Below are positions 27,485 through 37,600 of a DNA stretch of 64,000 nt, piece after piece. Position numbers and translations under genes: made by a program. This DNA is from Duganella qianjiadongensis (GTDB taxonomy: Bacteria; Pseudomonadota; Gammaproteobacteria; Burkholderiales; Burkholderiaceae_D), in assembly GCF_009857915.1 (NCBI RefSeq), contig NZ_WWCM01000011.1, forward strand, positions 62,001-126,000. Direction: 5' to 3'. How positions within the stretch are numbered: the stretch's first letter is position 1; the number at the start of each line of letters is the position of its first letter. The notes under the pieces are model-generated. The model made no database searches. It was given only the letters and a program-made list of their open reading frames with translations, and was not told the origin of the DNA.

Positions 27485-29368
27485 TCAGGGCGATTCGCAC
27501 AGACAGTGGGTCACCGCCGTGAACGGCTTGTGCGCTGCCGTCAGCTCGGCCAGCCAGCCCAGATCCTGCGCAATGCCGTTGGCTGCCGTCGCCGGCAGGC
27601 CAGTATTGAGGCCCACGCCCAGCTTCCACTGCACGCCCAGCGACTGGGCCATGGATTGCGCCACCGCCTGTGCAGCGGAGCCGCCCAGCAGGCCGATAAT
27701 CCGGTCTACCTTGCTCACTTCCGGTTCCATGTACACCACGCGATAGTCCTCCAGCTTGGCGCGGCTGGCGGCAGCTTTCAGCGCATCGCCATACGTGCCC
27801 AGACGGTCCACCAGACCCCGCTCCTTGGCCTGCTGGCCGGTCCACACGCGGCCTTGTGCCACGGCGTCGATTTTTTCCGGCGTGGTTTTGCGCGCCTTGG
27901 CGGCACGGCCGATAAAGTCGGCATAGATATGGTTGATGCTGCCCTGTATCACCTGACCGAAGCGCGGATCGAGCGGGCGCAAGGGGTTGGTAGCATCGCC
28001 CAGCCACGTGGTCGGCTTGCCGGCCGTGTGGATGCCCAGCTTGTCGATCACCTCGTCGGCCGTCGGCAGGATGGCGAACACCCCGATCGAACCGGTAATC
28101 GTGGTCGGCGCGGCAATCACTTCATCGGCCGCCATCGAGATCCAGTAGCCGCCGGATGCGGCCACATTGCCCATCGAGACCACCACCGGCTTGCCGGCCG
28201 CGCGGGTCAGTTCCAGCTCGCGCCGTATCACTTCGGAGGCAAACGCACTGCCGCCCGGCGAATCGACGCGCAGCACCACCGCCTTGATGCTGTCGTCCTC
28301 GCGTGCAGCGCGGATCAGCTTGGAGGTGGAGTCGCCGCCGATGGAACCAGCACTGGCCGTGCCATCGCTGATTTCGCCCTGCGCCACCACCACACCGACC
28401 GCATCGCCCGTCAGCTTGGGATGGATGCGCGCCAGATAATCGTCGAAGCCGATCTGGCGGAAGCTCTTGCCGGCAGCGTCGGGCGCACCGCGCTTGACCA
28501 TCATGGCGCGCACTTCGTCGCGGGTCTTGAGGCCATCCACCAGCTTTGCTTCCAGCGTCACTTTGGCCAGATCGCCCTGCTGCTGCGCTACCAGCGCTGG
28601 CAGATCATTAATGGTCTTCATCACGGCGCCCTGCTCCAGCTTGCGGGCTTTTTCCACTTCCGCCGTGTAGTCCGACCACAGACCGTTGTTCAGATAAGCC
28701 TCGGCTTCGGCGGCGGCATCGGAAGGACCGTTGGCGATAAACGGCTCGGCAAAGCTCTTGTAGGTACCTACCCGCATCAGGTTGACCGTCACACCCAGCT
28801 TGTCGAGCGCATCGCGGTAGTAGTTGCGGTAGCGGCCAAAGCCTTCCAGCATCACCATCCCCATCGGATGCACATACACTTCCGAGGCATGCGCCGCCAG
28901 CAGGTACTGGCGCTGGTCGTAGCTGGAACCCCAGGCCACTACCGGCTTGCCGCTGGCCTTGAAGCGGTCCAGTGCGGCGGCCACCTCGCGCAGGATGGCC
29001 TGACCACCGCCATCCATTTCATCGGTCAGCAGCACCGCAGCCGTAATATTGGCATCCTTGGCCGCCGCGTCCAGCACGCTCAGCACATCGCGCAGCTGCA
29101 GCGTCTTGCGGTTATCGCTGCCGCTCACGCTATTCATCAGCGCCTCGCGCGCATTGCCGCTGGCCTGCTCGACCAGATGGCCTTTCAGATTCAGCACCAG
29201 CGTGGTTTTCGGGCCGAGCGACTTGGCGCCGCCACCGAAGATTGCGATGGCCAGCACGATCAGCACCAGCAGGAACAGCAGATTGAGTACGGTGCGGCGG
29301 CCCGTATCGAGCGCATGCCAGAACCATACAAAGCCACTACGCAGCCAGGAAAACGGGGACTTACTCAT
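27485..29368 (-). CDS. sppA: Signal peptide peptidase SppA, 67K type
   Basis: Membrane-anchored serine/lysine protease of 627 residues, the length of the E. coli protein (618). An N-terminal anchor helix (about 26-46, VLNLLFLLVLIVLAIAIFGG) is followed by two tandem peptidase-S49 domains. The general-base Lys is Lys204 (GTYKSFAEPF) in the first domain and the nucleophile Ser405 (NVAASGGYW) in the second, matching K209/S409 of E. coli. It degrades cleaved signal peptides and may act in envelope stress, suitable next to a Cpx-like system. Its own start at 29368 has a GGAGC-like site (TGGAGCTTGA) upstream. Confidence 0.93.
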   Translation of the reverse strand: MSKSPFSWLRSGFVWFWHALDTGRRTVLNLLFLLVLIVLAIAIFGGGAKSLGPKTTLVLNLKGHLVEQASGNAREALMNSVSGSDNRKTLQLRDVLSVLDAAAKDANITAAVLLTDEMDGGGQAILREVAAALDRFKASGKPVVAWGSSYDQRQYLLAAHASEVYVHPMGMVMLEGFGRYRNYYRDALDKLGVTVNLMRVGTYKSFAEPFIANGPSDAAAEAEAYLNNGLWSDYTAEVEKARKLEQGAVMKTINDLPALVAQQQGDLAKVTLEAKLVDGLKTRDEVRAMMVKRGAPDAAGKSFRQIGFDDYLARIHPKLTGDAVGVVVAQGEISDGTASAGSIGGDSTSKLIRAAREDDSIKAVVLRVDSPGGSAFASEVIRRELELTRAAGKPVVVSMGNVAASGGYWISMAADEVIAAPTTITGSIGVFAILPTADEVIDKLGIHTAGKPTTWLGDATNPLRPLDPRFGQVIQGSINHIYADFIGRAAKARKTTPEKIDAVAQGRVWTGQQAKERGLVDRLGTYGDALKAAASRAKLEDYRVVYMEPEVSKVDRIIGLLGGSAAQAVAQSMAQSLGVQWKLGVGLNTGLPATAANGIAQDLGWLAELTAAHKPFTAVTHCLCESP

Positions 29369-29419
29369 TCAAGCTCCAGTCGATTGCGAAATTAACAAGT
29401 ACGCCATTGTATGCTGTCC

Positions 29420-30871
29420 TTAGCGCGCCGGGCGGGAAATCGCCCAGAGCCCGGCAAAAACCAGCAGTCCGTTGACGATCAGTAGCTCCAGCCCCATGCG
29501 GTAGCTGCCAAACAGCGCTGCCTGATTCAGTTCCAGCAGATAGCACAGCAGCGGTCCGGCCAGCGCCACCAGCGGCACGGCGTAGCGGGTGCGATGGTGC
29601 AGCGTGCGCGTGGTCAGCAGGCCGAAGGCAAACAGGCCGAGGATAGGACCATAGGTATAGCCAGTGAGCTTCAGAATCAAGCCTATCATGCTGGGATTAT
29701 CGAGCCAGCGGAACAGCAGCACCAGCACCAGAAACAGCGCGCAGAAGCCCAGATGCACGCAGTGACGCTGGCGCAGCTGGCGCGCTTCGCTCAGGTCGCT
29801 GCGGCGCTGCCAGCCCAGTATATCGAGGCAGAAGCTGGCCGTGAGTGCCGTCATGGCGCCATCGGCGCTGGGGAACAGGGCCGACACCAGGCCGAGGAAG
29901 AACAGCAGTTGCAGCGCGACCGGCATATGCTGCATCACCACGGCCGGGAACAGCTTGTCGCCGCTCAGGTCCATGCCGGCGCTACGGGCGTACAGGCTGA
30001 GCAGGCCACCGAGAAACATGAACAGCAGCAGCACCCCGCTCAGCACCACGGTCAGCAACAGCATATTCTTCTGCGCGTCGCGCAGGGTCGCCACCGAAAT
30101 ATTCTTCTGCATGATTTCCTGATCCATGCCCGTCATCGCCAGCACGATGAAGATTCCGGCGAGGAACTGCTTCCAGAAGTAGCCGGGACTGTCCACGTGG
30201 AGGTTGAACATGCGGGTCAGGCCGGCGCTTTCCTGTGCTGCCCAGCCCGCAGCGACATCCAGATCAAGTTGGCCCAGCAACCAGTGGACGCAGGCCACCA
30301 CCGCCAGCAACATGCCCAGCGTCTGCAGAGTATCGGTCCACACCAGCGTCTTGACCCCACCCTGATAGGTGTAGAGCAATATCATCAGCAATATCGCTGA
30401 CGCAGTGAGCCAGAACGGCACGTGCAGACTATCGAGCAGCGTCGCCTGCAGTATGTTCACCACCAGATACAGCCGCGCCGAACCACTGAGCGTGCGTGCC
30501 ACGATAAAGCAGCCCGCCCCGCTCAGGTAAGCCCCCTGTCCCAGACGCTGCGCCAGATACTGGTAAATCGAAGTAAGCTGCATGCGGTAATACAGCGGCA
30601 GCAGCACGCCAGCGACCAGCACATAGCCGACCACATAGCCAGCCATGACTTGTAGATAAGCATAGCCTTCGCGCCCGACCATGCCGGGCACGCTGATAAA
30701 AGTCACTCCGCTGAGCGTCGTGCCCACCATGCCGACTGCCACCAGCAGCCAGTGACTACGCCTGTTTCCGATAAAGAAGCTCTGGTTACTGGCATGGCGC
30801 GCCGTGTGCCATGCTACGCCCATTAACACTGCGAAATACAGCAGCAGTATAAAAAGTGAAATGACCGACAT
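29420..30871 (-). CDS. Sodium/solute symporter (SSS family)
   Basis: Inner-membrane protein of 483 residues with about 13 hydrophobic segments, the SSS fold. Visible signatures are FFIGNRRSHWLLVAVGMVGTTLSGVTFISVPGMVG at helices 1-2 (given here as landmarks FFIGNRR and SGVTFISVPG) and SALFPSADGAMTALTASF late in the protein, comparable with the sodium-site region of the family. The substrate is not readable; related proteins carry proline, pantothenate, acetate or sialic acid. It lies 51 bp upstream of sppA and reads the same way. Its upstream gap (30872-31190) is shared with the divergent tubulin-type cluster. Confidence 0.85.
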   Translation of the reverse strand: MSVISLFILLLYFAVLMGVAWHTARHASNQSFFIGNRRSHWLLVAVGMVGTTLSGVTFISVPGMVGREGYAYLQVMAGYVVGYVLVAGVLLPLYYRMQLTSIYQYLAQRLGQGAYLSGAGCFIVARTLSGSARLYLVVNILQATLLDSLHVPFWLTASAILLMILLYTYQGGVKTLVWTDTLQTLGMLLAVVACVHWLLGQLDLDVAAGWAAQESAGLTRMFNLHVDSPGYFWKQFLAGIFIVLAMTGMDQEIMQKNISVATLRDAQKNMLLLTVVLSGVLLLFMFLGGLLSLYARSAGMDLSGDKLFPAVVMQHMPVALQLLFFLGLVSALFPSADGAMTALTASFCLDILGWQRRSDLSEARQLRQRHCVHLGFCALFLVLVLLFRWLDNPSMIGLILKLTGYTYGPILGLFAFGLLTTRTLHHRTRYAVPLVALAGPLLCYLLELNQAALFGSYRMGLELLIVNGLLVFAGLWAISRPAR

Positions 30872-31190
30872 ATATGCAGCTGAGGCCGTGAATTAAATGG
30901 CCGACAATATACACCCACCAGCTGAAACGGGTTTTCCACGCTGACACCCCGTTACGCTAGAGCGAACGCAAATGGGCTGAAAATTAAGATTTTAATATTC
31001 AAAAGTACAAACAAAGTTAACGTGGCTGAAAGTGCTGTTTACCTATGGCAGCCAGAGTGAGAATTGGTGAGATTTACAGAGCGTCGCTATCTCACATTAA
31101 GTTTCCATAGGGCTAAAAAAACGGTAATATGTAACATAACACTTAAATATAAATTAACGGGATTGAGTATTAGCATCGGTCGCTGGATGA
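30872..31190. other. AT-rich divergent intergenic region with nested inverted repeats
   Basis: This 319-bp stretch has no gene and is clearly more AT-rich than its surroundings (for example around 30979-31020 and 31120-31160). It holds two nested perfect 7-bp inverted repeats: CCTATGG (31042-31048) with CCATAGG (31105-31111), and inside them GTGAGAT (31067-31073) with ATCTCAC (31089-31095). It must contain promoters for the symporter and for the divergent cluster starting at 31191. An A/T-rich TATAAAT-like stretch lies at about 31148-31155. Confidence 0.6.
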
Positions 31191-32666
31191 ATGATGAATA
31201 ACGAGAATACGACGGTCTGGCCACTGGATACGGGAAATTGGGATAGCAGCAGTGGCGGCTTTCAGCTAGTCAGTACGCAACTAGGCTATGCCGTCTCGCA
31301 ACAACTGCCTGCAGCCGACCTTGCCCGCTTCATGCTGATGCGCAAGGCAAGTACGGACGGCAGCCTGTTTCCGCCCGAATTTAACTACTCGCCCATAGAC
31401 GGCACTCCCCTTGCCGCCCCGGCCCGCCCCGCTGCCGAAACTGGCTGGATACCGCCCTTCGGCGCCCGCAGCGTCGCCATGGCGCGTAACTCGGAAGTGC
31501 TGGGCCTGCGCAAATCGCAGCGCACGCTGGCACTGGCCAACCCTGCCAGCTACCACGCCGACAGCGATGCCGACGCAACGCTGCCGGTGCCGCCACCGGG
31601 CGAATACCAGTTTATTTCCGGTCAGTTCGGCACCCCGGCCGAGGTACTGCTGGCACTCGACCCGGCCAAAGGCAGTCTGTTTGTCTGGCTGCCGGAAAGC
31701 GCACACTGGCAAGCGATCGAAGGCAACAGCACCAGCCTGCTGGCCGAATCCCATATTCCGCGCGCCAGCTGGCGCTGCGAACTGGCGAGCGGCTTCCACA
31801 GCACTTTGCTGCTGGGTACGGATGCGGGTCTGGCCCGTCTGGTGGTCGATCTGCCTGCCTTGCGCTATCAGGTCAGCTACAGCGGCAATGGCGCCGCCAT
31901 CGGTGCACCAGTCACCTTTAACCAGCAAGTCTGGCTGCCGCTGCAGCAAGCCGATGGCAGCCTGCACTGTGCCCAGATCGCGGCAGACGGCCAGCCCGGC
32001 GCAAGCATCAAGGTGGCCAATGCTCCCGCCCGGCTCGATGCCGGCAGCACGCCGGTAGCCTATGGCCGCATGGCCGTATGGCTGTATGCGCAAGGCCAGC
32101 TGCATGTGCAGCAGCAGGCTGATGGCAGCGTCAGCGCCCAGTTCATCGCCTGGCCCGCACAGCTTACGCCGGAATTCAGTTTCGGCTGTCCGTATCAGGA
32201 CACCGCCGGCACCCTGTGGCAACTCTGCTTTGACCAGCAGGCTGGCCACTACCTGTATCTGGAACTGGGCAAGCTCCAGCCACAGCAGCAGCCCGCGCTG
32301 TCGCCCCGTTTCTGCTCCGGTAGCATCAATTACCGTTTCGCCAGCAAACTCAAGAACAACCCGTGGGAAGAACCCGAACATGGCGACGATGGCGCCGCCA
32401 GTGAAAACGTGATTCCTTTGCTGGAAGTGGGCGACAAGGGCGTGGTAGGACTCAAGCTGGGCAATACACAGTCGCTCACCGCACTGCTGGAAAACACCGA
32501 CCGCATGCGCCTGCAGCTGGTGTGGGACGACGACGCCACGGAGACCGCCTTTCATACGGGCGTGGTGGCCCAGCCCTGGAATATGCGCCTGTTCGCCTAT
32601 CACGGCAAACTCTGGGCCTATCATCCGCAACTGGCTCGCATCGATGGCTGGAACCTCGCCTCATGA
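31191..32666 (+). CDS. Unknown soluble protein, first gene of the tubulin-type cluster
   Basis: A 491-residue protein without signal peptide or membrane helices. Two ATG codons (31191, 31194) are possible starts with only a weak GGAT site. The sequence is rich in short beta-strand-like blocks with Trp and Gly-Asp turns (GSLFVWLPESAHWQAIEG, HYLYLELGKL, LRLQLVWDD), suggesting a beta-propeller or beta-sandwich; I do not recognise a family. It overlaps the next gene by 4 bp (ATGA), so it belongs to the same operon as the vWA-like and tubulin-like proteins. Cytosolic location is inferred. Confidence 0.7.
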   Translation: MMNNENTTVWPLDTGNWDSSSGGFQLVSTQLGYAVSQQLPAADLARFMLMRKASTDGSLFPPEFNYSPIDGTPLAAPARPAAETGWIPPFGARSVAMARNSEVLGLRKSQRTLALANPASYHADSDADATLPVPPPGEYQFISGQFGTPAEVLLALDPAKGSLFVWLPESAHWQAIEGNSTSLLAESHIPRASWRCELASGFHSTLLLGTDAGLARLVVDLPALRYQVSYSGNGAAIGAPVTFNQQVWLPLQQADGSLHCAQIAADGQPGASIKVANAPARLDAGSTPVAYGRMAVWLYAQGQLHVQQQADGSVSAQFIAWPAQLTPEFSFGCPYQDTAGTLWQLCFDQQAGHYLYLELGKLQPQQQPALSPRFCSGSINYRFASKLKNNPWEEPEHGDDGAASENVIPLLEVGDKGVVGLKLGNTQSLTALLENTDRMRLQLVWDDDATETAFHTGVVAQPWNMRLFAYHGKLWAYHPQLARIDGWNLAS

Positions 32667-34144
32667 ACAAGACGCTACGACCACTGATGCTCGCGGCCGG
32701 CCTGCTGGCGACGCTGGCGGCACCGGCCTCGGCTGCTATCCAGCAAGCCTTTCTGGTGCAGAATTCGGGCTGGATGGAACCGTTCTATGCCGATCCGGCC
32801 TCGCAGCTGAAACCGCTGGTAGCCGCCGTGGCCGCCGCCGCCGCCGAACCGGATGACCGCATCATTACGCTGGCATTCAGCCAGAGCAGCGGCAGCCACC
32901 ACTCGCCGGAGCAGCTCGGCACGGGCGATGGCGCCAGCGTGGGCCGGCTGCTGGCGCCGCTGGCACTGGCACACAAGGGCAATGGCCCGGCGCTGGCCGA
33001 TACGGATTTCAAGGAAGCCATCAGCGCGACCATTACCGGTGCGCTGCAGGGCAAATCGGGCATCATCTGGATCTTCACCAACAACCGCAACAGTCCCGGC
33101 AACGATCAGGCCACGGCCGAACGCAACCGCGATTTCTACCGCCTGCTGCACCTCGAGCCGTCGATCACCAAGACCGTGGTGTTCCCGCTCAAAATGCCGG
33201 TGCAGGGCAAGCTGTACAACGCGCGCGGCCTGATGGTGTATGCGCTGGCTTACGGCGAACCCGCGGCGCAGGCACTGAGCCGGATACTCGCCAATGGGCG
33301 GCTGTCGCGCGTGCTGACCCGTCCGCCAGCTCGGCTGAAACCGGTCGATCAGGATGCCCTGCGCATCGTGCCGCAGGCGCTGATGGATGCGCCCAATATG
33401 CGCGCTTCGCTGGGCAGTGACCAGCGCACCCTGCTGCTCGATGTCGATGCCACGGCGCTGGTACCCACCGTACACCTGAAAGCTGCGCTGCAGAACCAGT
33501 TCTACCCCTATGCCATCAGCAATGCCAGCGTGAGCGCCAGCCTGAACGCCGCCGGCAGCCCGAGCGTGCCGATTGAAGTTAGCCCCGACCGGCTGGCTGC
33601 GCTGGCGCCCGGTGCGGAACAGGCCGTGGACGTGAAATTCAGGCTGCCGCTGGAACAGGTGCCGTCGGCCTGGTCGGCTCAGGCCATCCGCGCCATGGGC
33701 AAGCGGGTGCAGCTGCCGATGCTGGTGACACTCGATCTGAGCGGGCAGCAGCTGGCCCTGCCGCCGGAATTCCTTGCCGATATGCAGCAGCTGTTCCCCG
33801 GCGATCCGCTGGCCGAAGCGCTGGTGCCGCCCAAGGAAGTGCGCAGTTCGCGTGCGCAGGTACCACTGCTGGTCCGGGTACAGTATCCGCTCACCCCGGT
33901 GGTCGTGGTGGTCGGCGGCATCCTGACGCTGCTGCTAGGCATCGCTGCACTGGCACTATTCTCGGGCAAGCGCCAGCGCTATGCCGTGCTGGTGGACGGC
34001 CAGCCGCGCCACCTCATGCTGAAAGCCTTCAGTACCCAGAGCGTGATCAACGAACAGGGCGAAATCGTCGGCGAAATCAAGCGCGGCTTCGGCGCACCGG
34101 CCATAGTCCGGGTAGCCGATGGCCACACCCTGCAGATCCGCTAG
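32663..34144 (+). CDS. Exported membrane-anchored protein with degenerate vWA-like domain
   Basis: A 493-residue protein; ATG at 32663 overlaps the previous stop (ATGA). A signal peptide (about 1-24, ending APASA) is followed by a domain whose first strand reads AFLVQNSGWM. This is the place of the vWA MIDAS DxSxS, but the Asp is Gln and the last Ser is Trp, so metal binding is probably lost. A second vWA-like strand is GIIWIFTNN. A helix at about 412-434 (VVVVVGGILTLLLGIAALALF) crosses the membrane, leaving a C-terminal cytosolic domain of about 55 residues (YAVLVDGQPRHLMLKAF). This topology could link a periplasmic sensor with the cytosolic tubulin-like protein. Family assignment is tentative. 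Confidence 0.7.
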   Translation: MNKTLRPLMLAAGLLATLAAPASAAIQQAFLVQNSGWMEPFYADPASQLKPLVAAVAAAAAEPDDRIITLAFSQSSGSHHSPEQLGTGDGASVGRLLAPLALAHKGNGPALADTDFKEAISATITGALQGKSGIIWIFTNNRNSPGNDQATAERNRDFYRLLHLEPSITKTVVFPLKMPVQGKLYNARGLMVYALAYGEPAAQALSRILANGRLSRVLTRPPARLKPVDQDALRIVPQALMDAPNMRASLGSDQRTLLLDVDATALVPTVHLKAALQNQFYPYAISNASVSASLNAAGSPSVPIEVSPDRLAALAPGAEQAVDVKFRLPLEQVPSAWSAQAIRAMGKRVQLPMLVTLDLSGQQLALPPEFLADMQQLFPGDPLAEALVPPKEVRSSRAQVPLLVRVQYPLTPVVVVVGGILTLLLGIAALALFSGKRQRYAVLVDGQPRHLMLKAFSTQSVINEQGEIVGEIKRGFGAPAIVRVADGHTLQIR

Positions 34145-34182
34145 CCCTCGCAGTAACCATTTTTTCTAAGGAGAACCTGACA

Positions 34183-34611
34183 ATGTCCCAAGATAGCAAA
34201 GAAAGCGCCGGCTTCACGCTGCCTCCGCCTGCCGACAGCGCTTCCGCACCAGCTGCCGCCAGCGCCCCTGCCACCGTCAGCAGCACGGCAGCCACGCCTG
34301 CGCTGGCACCGGCCGAAGCCGATACCTCCTCGCGCGATCTGCTGGTAGGCGTTGCCGTTCTGCTGATACTGTACCTTGCCTTCTTCTTCGTGCGCGGCGC
34401 CTACGCCAATACACTGGTGGCCAAGCGCGTGCCGCCCAACAAGGCCAACGCTGCCGGCTGGTGGCTGTTTGTGTTCCTCGCCTGCATGTCGACTGGCGTA
34501 GTTCTGGCCGTGGTCAATTCCGCCAAATTCATGGCACCACTGATCATCGGCCCGCTCAGCCTGATCGCCATCGTAGCGCTGGTGCTGACCTTCGTAACAG
34601 GTCGCAAATAA
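34183..34611 (+). CDS. Small integral membrane protein of the tubulin-type cluster
   Basis: A 142-residue protein with a strong TAAGGAG ribosome-binding site. The first 50 residues are Ala/Pro/Ser-rich and disordered; three membrane helices follow at about 51-69 (LLVGVAVLLILYLAFFFV), 90-108 and 115-136. It shares no motif I can name. The spacing is 38 bp after the vWA-like gene and 32 bp before the tubulin-like gene, so it is a co-transcribed membrane component, possibly an anchor for the large cytosolic protein. Confidence 0.75.
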   Translation: MSQDSKESAGFTLPPPADSASAPAAASAPATVSSTAATPALAPAEADTSSRDLLVGVAVLLILYLAFFFVRGAYANTLVAKRVPPNKANAAGWWLFVFLACMSTGVVLAVVNSAKFMAPLIIGPLSLIAIVALVLTFVTGRK

Positions 34612-34643
34612 AACTTGTAGTATGAACTGAGGAAGTGGGCAAT

Positions 34644-37600
34644 ATGGACAATTTGAACCAGACTTTGGGTGCGGGGGAACGCAAACAGGAGCAGATCATG
34701 GATTTGCGCCCCACCCTCTTCATCGGCATAGGCGGCACCGGCATGGAAGTGCTGATGCGGGTACGCCGCCGCATTCTCAACAGTCTGTGGGGTGGTAATG
34801 GCGAACGCACCCGGGTCGAGAGTCTGGCCGATTTTCCGGTCGCCCAGTTCATCCAGTTCGATCTCGACGCCGGTGCCGTGATCGATAGTGGCCGCGCTCA
34901 GGCCGACGATCTGCAGTTCGATCTGGTCAAGTTCAGCGACGAAGACAAGATCGTCGAATCGTTCGATATGGACAAGTACAGCCGCGATGACGACGCGCTG
35001 GAAAAATACCCGCACATCAAAGAGTGGCTGTCGCTGACGCCCAAGAAAATCCGCGAACTGGGCATAGACCCGGCCAAAGGTGCAGGCCAGATCCGCGCCA
35101 TTTCGCGCCTCTACCTGTTCGACAAATACACCAAGGTGCGCGACAAGATACGCCTCAAGCTCAAGACCCTGAAGGCCGGTCTGTCGCATGAAGCCCAGCT
35201 GAACCGGCTGGGTCTGCGCATGGAGAACAGCAAGTTCCGCATCGTCGTCGTCGGTTCCGTGGCCGGCGGCACGGGCTCCGGCGCCTTCCTCGACATGGGC
35301 CTGCTGGCGCGCTGGCTGGCCAAGACGGAAGTGGGCCAGGCTGATGTCGAACTGATGCTGTTCCTGCCCACCGGCTATGCCGGCGCCAACAAGGACCGCA
35401 CCGAAGCCAATGGCTATGCTGCCCTGATGGAACTGGAATCGGCCATGCTGGGCAACAAGGGCTATGTGGGCCGCTGGGATGCCTACGACCAGCCGGAACT
35501 GCCGCGCGAACCGTATAGCGAAGTGTATCTGATAGATTCGGGCAATCTGGCCCAGCAGCACACCAAGGACATCAAGGACGTCTACCACATGGTGGCCGAT
35601 GCCCTGTTCGAAGATTTCGCCTCGGGCGACTTTGCCCGCCGCAAGCGGTCTACCGCCGTCAATCAGGCGCTGCATAAAAACTTCCTGCATGATGCGCTGG
35701 TACCCAAGTCGCGCTTTGCCGATATGCGCCTGTCGTACTCGAAACGCTATTCGGCCTTCGGTCAGGCCGTGCTCGACACGCGCCAGGAAGCCCGTCGCGA
35801 CGAACAGGCGCACCGCTGGGCCGGCGCCATGCTGCAGGCCTTCTTCGGCGTAGGCAGCAGCGATGCAGCGGCCAACCGCGCCACCGACAAGCAGCGCGAC
35901 GATTTCATGGCCGCCCAGATGGCGCTGCGCACCCATACCTTCAGCGACTTCCCCGAGTTCTCCGACAAGCAGATCGAACTCAAACGCAGCAACGGCGAAT
36001 TCCTCGACTACCAGATCGTTGACGATCTGCTACAGGACAAGCATGGCCTGCTGCTGGCCGGCGTGGAACAGCGCGTCAACAGCAGCATCGACGCCATCCG
36101 CAACGGCTTTGACCGCAGCGAGTGGCCGGTGCAGGTGCGCGAAACCTTCAAGCGGCTCGAACGCGATGCCGTGCGCGATCAGGATACCAATGCCGACACC
36201 ACGGAAGACCGCATCAGCAAGCGCCGCCGCGAACTGCTCGAGCGCATCAAGCAGGCCGTGCGCGATCAGCTGTATGCCTATCTCGACAACAAGGATTTCG
36301 GCGGTCTCGAATACGTGCTATCGCTGGTCGAACAGATCAAGGACAGACTGGAATCGCCCGGCACGGGCCTGATGCAGGCACTCGGCACCAACGCCGAACG
36401 CTACCGCGAAATCAAGGAAGCCGTGCGCACGCGCGAATACGAGCGCCTGCTGACCAATCTGGAGCAGACCAAGGGCGGCCTGTTCGGCAGCGGCGAAAAA
36501 CAGGCTATCGCCGTGATGGACCACCTGCGCACCGAAATCGCCAACTCGCTCAAATTCCACCTGCGCGCCAAAGCCGCCGAGGAAAGCGTGATCCTGATGC
36601 AGGACCTGTCGGACTGGCTGGGCAAGAAAACCGGCATCGATGGTCAGGGCCGCGCCGTCTGGAACGGTCTGGTGGGCGAACTGCAGGCGGGGCGCGAAGC
36701 CGTGCTGGACATGCTCAACCAGCTGCAGCAGGCCAACCTGATTCTGCAGCAGGACCTCGGCAAAGACCATGCTACCCTGATCGTGCTGCCTACCGCGCAG
36801 ACCGTGCGCCCCATGCCCGGCCTGCTCACCCTGCGCGAATGGGCCGATGAAGCCTTCAAGGATATCGGCGGCTCGAAAGTGCTGTTCCCCATGCTGGGCG
36901 ACGCGGCCCAGCGCAACGATATCCTGCTCAAGGTCAAGCGTATGGCGGAACGCCAGCTGGCACTGGCCAGCGCCAGCGAAGGCGACCTGCAGGCCAACGA
37001 TCCGCTGTTCGACGCACTGGAACAGATGAACCCGAGCGAGCGCATGGACCGCTTCCGCAAACTGCTGGCCTGCGCCATGCCATGGATAGACGCCAATCTG
37101 TCGGGCGACTTCAACGTCAAGGCTGATCAGTACAAATGCTTTATCGGTGTGGCCCATGCCGAAGAATTCAAACGCCGCTTCGGCACCGAGCTCGATACCT
37201 GCATCCCTACCGTGGCCGGGATTACCTCGGCCCAGTTGCAGATCGTCGAAACGGGCGTGCCGGGCCGTGCGGTCTGCTATTGCGAGCTGTCCGGCGTGCC
37301 GATGACGGTACTGCGCGGCCTGGAAGGCTGGCGCACCAGCTATCGCAAGGAAGCGGAGAAGAGCCCTACCCACACCCACATCGACTCGACCCAGTTCAGC
37401 CACCCGATTGCGCCGACCACGGACGAAATCAACCGGCTGGCCGAGGACTTCAAGCAGTTCTTGCAGGCGGTGATGCTGGGCGTGCTGACCCGTTCAACCC
37501 AGCGTTTCGTGCCGCCCGGCCAGTACCAGTTTGTTTATGAACGGGGCGATATTCGCCGCATCGGCAACGAACGCGCAGTGCGCCAGAACGGCCTGCCCAC

